Shown: piece after piece, positions 4,720 to 5,152 of the stretch
Numbering within the stretch: position 1 is the first letter of the stretch
How the letters are laid out: each line of letters starts with the position of its first letter
From: Chloroflexota bacterium
GTDB taxonomy: Bacteria > Chloroflexota > Ktedonobacteria > Ktedonobacterales > Ktedonobacteraceae
Length of the DNA: 5,152 bases
Reading direction: 5' to 3'
Assembly (NCBI GenBank): GCA_005881495.1
Contig: VBHI01000237.1
Span: forward strand, 1-5,152
Notes under the pieces: model-generated
Database searches by the model: none
What the model was told of the DNA's origin: nothing
What the model saw: only the letters and a program-made list of their open reading frames with translations
Program-made: the position numbers and the translations under genes

Positions 4720-4763
4720 GCTCTCTTGACACAGGAGAAGCGTGTCGTTTTTTTGTCGAGAGC
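4720..4763 (+). terminator. Hairpins with a T7 run, possible terminator
   Basis: GACAC (4728-4732) pairs with GTGTC (4742-4746), followed at once by G and seven T residues (4748-4754), the arrangement of a weak rho-independent terminator on the plus strand. An outer pairing, GCTCTC (4720-4725) with GAGAGC (4758-4763), competes with it. It could stop GNAT transcripts entering the ISL3 gene from behind. Confidence 0.35.
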
Positions 4764-4841
4764 GGGAAAGCACCTTGCCACAGAAAACGTCTCCCTGAAA
4801 AGACGAATCCCTGTCTCATTGCACCTGTTGAGAAAGGTGAC

Positions 4842-5152
4842 TTACACAGCATGCAGGACTCGCTGACGTAACAACGGAAATCTCGCCCTACCGTACATCA
4901 TCCGCTTGATGAGTTTCAGTTTGTTGACGTTTCCTTCGACCACTCCATTGTTTTGAGGAAGTGTCAGTCCCGCTACCACTGCAGCTTTGTCTCGCTCAAT
5001 CCCTGCGACAAAGCCCTGGAATTCGCGAATCTGGCTCGCTCTGACTTTTTCGAGCCAGTCGTCAAGCTGTTCTCCTGTCCGTGTGCGCAGCATCCGGGCA
5101 AACTGCTCAACGAGGTCGTAAGCTAAGTCGATCTCTGGATGAAGGTGTCGAA
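4842..5152 (-). CDS. ISL3-family transposase, C-terminal part, cut by the window edge
   Basis: The minus-strand frame is open from the right edge to TAA at 4842-4844 and gives 102 residues, roughly the last quarter of a DDE transposase of about 400 or more. The N-terminal part lies outside the window, so the internal ATG at 5093 is not the start. Sequence typical of the family is seen: HPEIDLAYDLVEQFARMLRT, then LDDWLEKVRAS, then LPQNNGVVEGNVNKLKLIKR and MMYGRARF. The Glu of VVEG (residue 72 of the fragment) is probably the last member of the catalytic DDE triad. The enzyme would bind its element ends and catalyse cut-and-paste transposition. The end of its element must lie left of 4842; the arm at 4652-4673 is the best candidate. 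The visible part has no stop or frameshift, so activity cannot be excluded. Confidence 0.85.
   Translation of the reverse strand, partial: RHLHPEIDLAYDLVEQFARMLRTRTGEQLDDWLEKVRASQIREFQGFVAGIERDKAAVVAGLTLPQNNGVVEGNVNKLKLIKRMMYGRARFPLLRQRVLHAV

Noticed and set aside
4627..4725. CAGGCTCTC repeated at 4627 and 4717, possible target duplication
   Set aside because: The repeats would cut through the nested palindrome rather than flank it, and the segment between has no element ends.
4726..4731. Perfect TTGACA hexamer
   Set aside because: No -10 box is found at 16-18 bases (a T-run is there), and no gene follows on that strand.
4605..4871. Short plus-strand frames between the palindrome and the ISL3 gene
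   Set aside because: They run through palindromic repeat and into antisense of the transposase; no domain, no ribosome binding site.

Overview
The window looks like accessory bacterial DNA rich in mobile elements. An IS110-type transposase and an ISL3-type transposase flank three small stand-alone genes: an NTF2/SnoaL-like protein, a DUF1398 protein and a GNAT acetyltransferase. The mix of these transposases, many diverged dispersed repeats and alternating GC content reminds me of soil Chloroflexota (Ktedonobacteria-like). That is an impression from protein style, not a database result.

Layout. Positions 1-420 have no gene. They hold a run of strong hairpins (104-134, 137-166, 196-230) and a diverged copy (221-411) of a repeat that recurs at 3694-3916. 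Roughly 560-2100 is an IS110-family insertion sequence. Its transposase frame (782-2038) is complete from start to TAA but is broken by two in-frame nonsense codons (TGA at 1136, TAG at 1808). The non-coding segment before it (576-770) carries stem-loops where IS110 elements encode their bridge RNA. Next come the SnoaL-like gene (2227-2673), a gene-free stretch with a possible folded element (2703-2802), and a DUF1398 gene (3060-3451) whose first 15 codons are in a different frame from the rest. This gene appears to start from a leaderless extended -10 promoter.

Positions 3452-3991 are again repeat-derived. They hold a terminal-repeat motif (3515-3540), a five-copy array of a short motif about every 21 bp (3669-3760), a 15-bp palindrome, and a promoter plus leader hairpin ahead of the GNAT gene (3992-4489). 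After it lies a 140-bp nested palindrome (4534-4673) resembling a MITE. The C-terminal third or so of an ISL3-type transposase follows on the minus strand and runs off the right edge.

The three non-transposase genes do not form an operon or a recognisable pathway: each is separated from the next by several hundred bases and has its own upstream signals. They read as single cargo or resident genes stranded among mobile elements. The most distinctive content is the repeat families outside the genes: the pair of about 200-bp regions with conserved internal spacing, the periodic array, and the nested palindrome with its relatives. I see no CRISPR array, tRNA or rRNA.
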